In this document: positions 57,427 to 64,000 of the stretch, piece by piece
How the letters are laid out: every line of letters starts with the position of its first letter
Position numbering within the stretch: position 1 is the stretch's first letter
Source: Augochlora pura
Lineage: Eukaryota > Arthropoda > Insecta > Hymenoptera > Halictidae
Reading direction: 5' to 3'
Assembly (NCBI RefSeq): GCF_028453695.1
Contig: NC_135777.1
Location: 2,914,001 to 2,978,000, forward strand
Length of the DNA: 64,000 nt
Translations under genes and position numbers: made by a program
The notes under the pieces: generated by a model
The model's input: only the letters and a program-made list of their open reading frames with translations
What the model was told of the DNA's origin: nothing
Database searches by the model: none

Positions 57427-57931
57427 CAGTCAAACCTGTTTTTGTACCGTAGATAGGAAGCGCAGAAAAATAATCCGCACAAAAAAATATTCAGAAACTT
57501 CATAAATAGCTATAAGAAATAATTTTTCACAACAAATTAAGGAAATTTTTTTTATGCGGTAAAGAGGGACCGCATAAAAAGAGTCTCACTTTTAAATATG
57601 TCAAAGCTTCACGAAATAGCAAGAAAGTGCTTTCCAAACAAAATAAATATTTAACACATTGAAACATTTCAAACAATTTGAATTGCTATTTTTAAACACG
57701 GAGAAATTTTCAAAATGTACATAATACAATACTACTCGTCGTAGTTCAAAACGCGCATATTTATGCAATAAACTGGTTCGTAATCGCTTTCGTCACGTGA
57801 AGATACTACAGTTGATTTATTTAAAAAATCAACTACAATAAACTATCCTTTTTTTATTTATTTTAAATTCGATATGTCGATATTCATATACCGCGCAAAG
57901 AAAATTGCAAACACAAAAACAGTTTTGACTG
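57427..57931. mobile_element. 505-bp TA-flanked MITE, CAGTCAAACCTGTTTTTGT termini
   Basis: CAGTCAAACCTGTTTTTGT at the left and ACAAAAACAGTTTTGACTG at the right are 19-bp inverted repeats with one mismatch, with TA on both outer sides. A CAGT start plus TA target is typical of pogo/Tc1-mariner elements. Internal GCGGTAAAGAGGGACCGCAT folds on itself. No transposase. Confidence 0.82.
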
Positions 57932-60304
57932 TAATCATACTTTGAGCGTTGCTTAATGCCTCGGGGGCCGAGGTCCCCGTTAAGGGATGATTTCCGATGA
58001 TCGATCGCAGGCCGGAGTAATCGATGTTGGAGAAGGTGGTGGACGAGAGAAGGGTGTAGGTCGGCGGAGGGAGGAGTCGCATCGATTTTCAGGAACGAGA
58101 ACCGTTCCAGAAGGTTTACGATTAGAGAACAATTGACTGGCAGAGTTAACCTGCTAGGAGGGGTTGGTTGCGGTGAACCTTCTCGGTGGCAGACTTTATC
58201 GATCTCCCGCTTTCTGGCCTGAAACGACCACCCCGGTGCCTTCTTCTTCCTTCCACAAGGACGATAAACCGACCCGGGGCGTGTTCATTGTATCCTTCTT
58301 CTTATTGTTACCCTCGATCCTCCCCGAATCTACGATTCCGGGGGGCCCCTCGACCGGGCCGAGCCCCGCCGCACCAGTAATGTTCCTCCCCCCCCCCCCC
58401 CCCCCCCCCCCATGGCTCGTTTTTAATGATTAATCGTTGCCCGGTGATCGGGAATCATAGCCGCCGGGCAATCTTCGCGTGGCCTAACCGAACCAGGCCG
58501 AGGCACCCTCCGCCCCTCCTCCCACGCCCGTCCGTCCGCGAATTAGTCGCGAATTCGTGGATGTATGGAAATCGCGGCGTTCAACCCCCTGAAAAATGAA
58601 CGCCGACTTTGGAACTACAGTCCGTGCTGTGCGCACCGTTTCCGCGAAGTTACAGCCGCGCCGTCGCTCGTCGTTTTGTTGTGCAAACTCTGCCGGGCAA
58701 TTAGTGCCTCCGTCTTGCAATTAGTGGCGGCCATTTTAATTCCCGTTCTGGAGGGTAGTTTGCGGACTGGAGATGGAAAGTTTTGGCACTTGGTGTGCCT
58801 GTTCCACGGTGAACTAAACATCGCCGGCTGATTAAAGCGAATCGAGGGTGGTTCGCGGAGACCAACGGCATCGAGAGCGTTTAATTTGTTATTGAACAGT
58901 TGTCGATGAATTTTAGTACGGTGGGATAAGAAATTCTAGCGTTAATTTTAACGATCTTTCGTTGATTACAGAAATTGGGATCAGAGAGATTTATTTTGAA
59001 CGATGTACAGGGCGAGTGCAGCAGAGGCGATAGAATCGAGGAGGGGATGATTTTACATGGTAAAAGAAAAGTGAATGAAAAATAAAGAATACAGTGTTTT
59101 TATTTGAGACTTCCTTGGTCGAGAAATTCGGCGATGTTTCACTTTCTTTTAGCATTCGAAACAGTAGCGATATTTAAAGCAAGCATTCTTCCCAATACTA
59201 ATTAACTTTATTAATAATAATTCACTCTATTAATACTAATTCACTCTATTAATACTATTTGATCAAAGTATGTTTCCCCGGGCTTGCATCAGAATGCTAT
59301 GAATCTATTTTCTATAAATCTATTTTCTATAAATCTGTTTTCTATAAATCTATTTTCCATAAATCTATTTACTATAAATCATTCGAAAAATCGTGGAATA
59401 AAATCATGAAACAAAATCGTCAAACAAGACCATCAAACGGAATCGTTATTGTTTAAATCAACGGCAAAGCAAATTCGCGAGGATTGCAGCTGCCTAGAAG
59501 GATATTTAATTTTCCAGAGGGCGAACAATGGTAGAGCGAAGAGAGAGAGAGAGAGATAGAGAGAGGAGAGAACGCTTTCCCAAGGGATCAGAGTTTCCAG
59601 AAACAGGGTGAATTTACGAGAAAGCAACACGATGAAATCAGCTGGGCATGCAGCGCCACGTGGCAGGCATCCTTCTAAAGGGGGAATTCCCGAGAAATAT
59701 AGACCCAACGACAGGGGTCAGCGCCATTTTTAACCAGCGGTTCCCGCTCCACCCGCCGCCACTGCCACCACCACGAGATCTATAAATCCTTTGCGCGGGA
59801 TCAAGCCCGGCACTCTGCCTTGCCCAGGGATCAATCGCGGCACTCGATTGATATTAATGACACCTTTTAACCCATTGCCCCGGCTACCGGCCGACAGGCA
59901 TCGCTGGCCCAACAGTACCACATAAATCATCGAGCTTCATTCCGCTGGTTGGCTTAAGTGGGATTACGGTTTGTTGGAAAATTAGCTGATCGGATCTAAT
60001 CGCTCACATCCCTTTCGACGCGTCTCGAACTTTATTTCTACGCCGGCGGATCGTCTCGAGTCCTTAACCCTTGCTGATGCGATTTTCTCCACGCTGTGCT
60101 GCACTTATTATTATTTATTATACCTTGTATTTATTGGGTATTATATATCCTGTAATTATTATAGATTTATTATGTATTATATTATAGATATTATATTATA
60201 TATTTATTATATATTATATTATATATTTTATTTATATATTGTATTCTATATTGTATTTCATTAGCACTTATTATTATTTGTGAATGCTTTAAAATAGATG
60301 CGAC
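57932..60304. other. non-coding: GC-rich islands and simple repeats
   Basis: 57950-58900 and 59650-60060 are GC-richer. A run of 24 C lies at 58388-58411. A 15-bp tandem repeat (ATCTATTTTCTATAA) lies at 59301-59385, about five copies. (AG)n sits at 59543-59566. 60065 onward is very AT-rich, beginning TTAACCCTTGCTGATGCG. No gene. Confidence 0.6.
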
Positions 60305-60760
60305 GGGAAAGGGTTAACTGTCTGACATTTTCATATCAATTATACAATATTATTATATTCTGTATTTATTATATATTATATTATACATTATATGATATAT
60401 TGTATCATATAATACATTTCATTATCACCTATTATGACTTGCAAATATGTTCAAATAGCTTCGATTGAAAAGGGTTAACTGTCTGACATTTCCACATGAA
60501 TCAAAAACAATCGAGAAATAAAAGTTCTGTAATTTTTCATCTAGCAAATAATTAATAACGAAAAAACTGCTAGTAATCAAATTAACATACAGAGTCGGAG
60601 AAAGTAAAAAATTGCTATGCAAAAAGCTAACAGAAAAATTGCGTATTTTAACATTTATATTTCAATCTAAGCTTTGGTGGTGTCGATAAAAATAATTATG
60701 GAAGGTGTTACAACAATTTTAACGGCGCCGCAGAGTCGCCACTCGAGTGCTAAGGGTTAA
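60305..60760. mobile_element. AT-rich duplication and right end of a CCCTTTGCACTCG-family element
   Basis: AAAGGGTTAACTGTCTGACATTT occurs at about 60308 and 60471, ending two similar AT-rich segments of about 165 bp. Further right, 60715-60760 reads GGCGCCGCAGAGTCGCCACT-CGAGTGCTAAGGGTTAA, a diverged right end of the 15332-type MITE. Its left end could not be placed. Confidence 0.55.
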
Positions 60761-63700
60761 ATTGTACAACAAATATTATTAAATGTACGGAAAATTCACT
60801 TCGCAGACAGAACTTTCCGGTGGTGTTAATATTTAATTCGAACAATACGAACAATACTACAGCCTCTTTCTTTCTTTATTATACCGTCACTTGGTTCTCC
60901 ATATTATATTCATTTGTCCGGTTCGCCAGTCCCATGACATCGGCGAGTAGATTCACGGTCGCGGCATCTGGTCGAGTTCTACGGGATCCCGTGGCCCGAG
61001 GTGAAGAATTCGGGTCCGGCTGGCGGCCGGGACCGGGACAGCACGCCAATCAACATTAGCAGAAATGTATTCATGCCAGGAATCATTTAATGGCCCTAAT
61101 GAAATGCGCTGGTAATTACGGTGTGTGCCGGGAGTCATTCATATTGCATGAGAGAGGTCCGAGGCGGGCACCGCGAGGTGATGCATGCCGCCTCGCTGTC
61201 GCTACATTGAAACACATGTTGCGAATTTCTAATGGCGCCGCGTGATGTCAAGCTTCGTTCTTCCATCGTTTTCTCCTGGCGTGGCGCACGCCACCCGGAC
61301 GGATATTGTTAATCTGTTAATTACATATGTGTTTTAACGGCGCCTGCCTCCGGTGCACGGCCCCTCCCCCGCCTCGTCCACCGCGCCGTGGACATCGCGA
61401 CGGATTTTTCGGCGACGCACGGTGGTCCAGATTGACGCAAGCTGTGCCATTATCTCATAACTCTTCGTTCGTAAAAGGTATAAACGCGAAACATGGATTG
61501 ATCAATGAAATAATGTCAGGTTAAGGATTAAATTAAGAAAATTAATTTTATTACTGTTATTATTATTATTATTATCGTTGTTAGTATTGTAATTATAGTT
61601 ATAACTATTAAGTCCGACTTTAAACCATCATTTCTATTACAAAACTGTATTAAATCATGCAAATACTTTTATATTTGAGGTTAGTAGATATTTAGGAAGT
61701 AATATATATTCAATACAGATCGATATGCGAAAGTTCATTTTTTGATAAAATGTTACACCTTACGCTAATCCGGACCACTGTGCGACGCGGCAACCAACGA
61801 CTTCTACGACAACCCCGCTTCTTCCTCCAGTGATATCACCGGGGGGTCATGGGTCAGGGTCGCGGTACTATTTTTTATATCCAGGTTGACGTACCAGACC
61901 ACGATCTGGTTATTAACCGGATTATATCTGTGATCTAAATTGCTTTCTTAATTACGAACCGATGTACGCCGAAACGAAGGATGCATAACTGCAATTACGC
62001 GGAAGACCTAGTTCAGAGAAGTCCTCCTACGGTTAAGGGTTGAAACTAGGGTTAAAAATAAGTTGCGAAGTTTGTCCTTCGCTGGTGATAGGTGGAACGA
62101 GAAATGATTTATTGATATTTTTTCGTAAGCCGATGTTGTTGTTAAATATTCGATGATGGCGTCTGCTTTTTGGTCTAGGGGTTGAAGTTTAGATATTTGT
62201 AATGCAATAGTATGTTACAATTTTATGCGAAGATAAAAATAAATGAGAGGGATAGATAAATAACTTTGATGGCTGAGGGTAGACACAAGACCGCGAAGGG
62301 TTAAACAGCCAATTTCTTACAATTAATTATAATCCTTGCATAGATTAGAACTTAATTGAAATAATAGCAGGTGCATTATAAAGGTCGATAATAATCTCTT
62401 GGTGCATAATTATTACACAATTCTAATGATGGTCGATTAGACTTAAATACAACAATTCTTCTTATTATAGAACTTTCTAAAATAATAATAATAATAAAGA
62501 TAATATAATAATAAGAATAATGTTCTGAATAACAGAAATTAATAAAATCATTCTTTTGGATAAAACTAGTGAAATCCATCGTGAAACTTATTCTAAATAA
62601 AATTAGAAAAATTATATTGAGCTTGAAAAAGGTCTACTATAATACTGTTAACAGTTCATTCGCCATTTTGGTGATCGACTTCCGATCTCTCAAAAAACAT
62701 GGGAGGCGTGAAATTGATGAAACAAATATTCTCTCATAGCGAATAATTGCTCTTAGTCCTTTGTCATATTTTATAAAGGTATAAATATAAATAAATACTT
62801 ATTTATAAATTTCTTAGTCTTCTCAAAAAAAGATTACAATAGAAAAGATTCGACATAATCTTGACATAACCTTCTCATATTTTATAAATATATAAATGCA
62901 TTATGAATAAATATATGAATTCCTTAGTCTTCTAAAAAATGATTCCAATAAAAAATCTTTGACATAACCTCGTCGCATTTTATAAATATATAAACATAAA
63001 TAAATATTTAAATTCCTCAGTCTTCCTAAAAACTGATTACAACAGTGAATTGTGAATTCCTCAGTCTTCTAAAAAAAATGATTTCGACGGAACAGCTCCG
63101 AGTCGCTTTAATCGCGAAGAAACTGTTACGGAAAGGGTTAACAGCCGAGCTGAATATCGGGTGGAATTGTGATTCGGGCAGAGCCGAATTGCTGCAAAGA
63201 GACGGCGGTGGCCACGAAGAAGAGGGACCCCGCCGTCGGAATAAGGAGAAAAAGGACAGGCAAAGGGGTTGAGTTGACGGTGGAACACGCGGCCCGCGTA
63301 TATGCTAATAGCGGCGCCCTGATTGGGGACGATAAACAAAGCAATTATACGAAAAGGGCGGTATCCCGTAGGTACGGCGGCCGTGGGGGACGCTGTTACG
63401 ATTCCAGAAAGGCACACGTGCCAGGTACGCGGAGACGGACAAGGACAAAGTGGCTGGAATAAAAGCATTTCGTATTAATCGGACCCGGCTGACTTCTGGC
63501 TAATGACTCCGGCCCGGGATGACGGTCTTTCCGAGCCCGTTCATCGCCTCGGAACGTTTGTTTCTTAACACGCCGGCACTTATTCTCCTGTCCGTTCGTT
63601 TCGAGACAATAACTTGTTCCCTTTTCCACGCGTGAACTGCTAATTCGGCCCATATCTTACTCGCTCCGCGCCAGCAATAAACTATTTGAGAAACATTCAC

Positions 63701-64000
63701 GATTTCATCGTACGGTTCGTTCTTGTTAGATGCGTACTGTGCGCATGCGCCTCGTAAAAAACACCAATTTTATGTCATAATAAACGTTGTAACAAAAATA
63801 CTTTTCCTACAATTTAGGTGAAAATTGTGAAATATAAATATGGACCGTTATATTATTAAATATATACCGTAATTCATGCTTAATTTAACGTAAATTTTAT
63901 ATGTATAAATACTCCGTGTTTAACTTCTTAAAAAATTCCCATGTTTTGTAGAATTTATAATTGGTATATTTATATATAAATTTACAAAATCTAGTTATAC
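60761..64000. other. right-hand non-coding end of window
   Basis: 60930-61500 and 63090-63720 are GC-rich islands. 61540-62200 is AT-rich. 62270-63085 is AT-rich and includes diverged copies (about 120 bp) of a unit with ATTTTATAAATATATAAA and TTCCTCAGTCTTCTAAAAA. 63727 onward has a degraded GTTAGCTGCG-type start. No spineless 5' exon or other gene recognised. Confidence 0.55.
61040..61330. promoter_or_regulatory. candidate cis-regulatory island
   Basis: Regularly spaced AT cores (CCAATCAACATTAGC, TCATTTAATGGCCCTAATGA, GCTGGTAATTACGG, AGTCATTCATATTGCATGA) lie in GC-rich sequence, followed by ATGCATGCCGCCTCG and TTCTAATGGCGCCG. No coding signature. This is the most enhancer-like block I see by eye. 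Confidence 0.35.

Overview
The window is animal nuclear DNA, most likely from an insect and probably a hymenopteran such as a bee. That rests on a clearly recognisable insect Spineless (AHR-family) protein, GC-rich islands alternating with very AT-rich DNA, and many short TTAA-flanked elements. The species cannot be named from the sequence. One assembly gap of 100 N lies at 14678-14777.

The one protein-coding host gene I can support is spineless (ss), the insect aryl hydrocarbon receptor orthologue, on the minus strand. Six coding exons are visible, and their splice phases agree with each other. In transcript order they are 24314-24196 (linker and start of PAS-A), 7491-7282 (PAS-A), 3161-2867 (PAS-B), 2780-2639 (end of PAS-B), 1741-1245 and 413-1 (C-terminal region, running off the left edge). 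One phase 0/0 exon of about 90 nt for the first part of PAS-A was not found. It should lie in the 16.7-kb intron that holds the N gap. The N-terminal and bHLH exons were not found in 24315-64000, so the right-hand 39.7 kb reads as a very long 5' intron and/or upstream regulatory DNA.

The 16.7-kb intron holds three near-identical 72-nt initiator-methionine tRNA genes within 1.3 kb (7639-7710 plus, 8044-8115 minus, 8822-8893 plus), with a fragment of a fourth at 8205-8226.

The rest is non-coding. GC-rich islands carrying TAAT/ATTA-type sites look like candidate enhancers. Between them lie AT-rich tracts, tandem repeats and small non-autonomous DNA transposons. The commonest elements have TTAA at both ends and termini of the type CCCTTTGCACTCG, which suggests piggyBac-like MITEs. 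At least four families can be told apart, with one element inserted in another (29304-29620) and one pair placed head to tail on a shared TTAA (36432-36693 onward). TA-flanked MITEs sit at 3243-3537, 5749-6142 and 57427-57931. A mariner transposase N-terminus survives at 46435-46692.

I found no CRISPR array, operon, rRNA gene or bacterial-type system.
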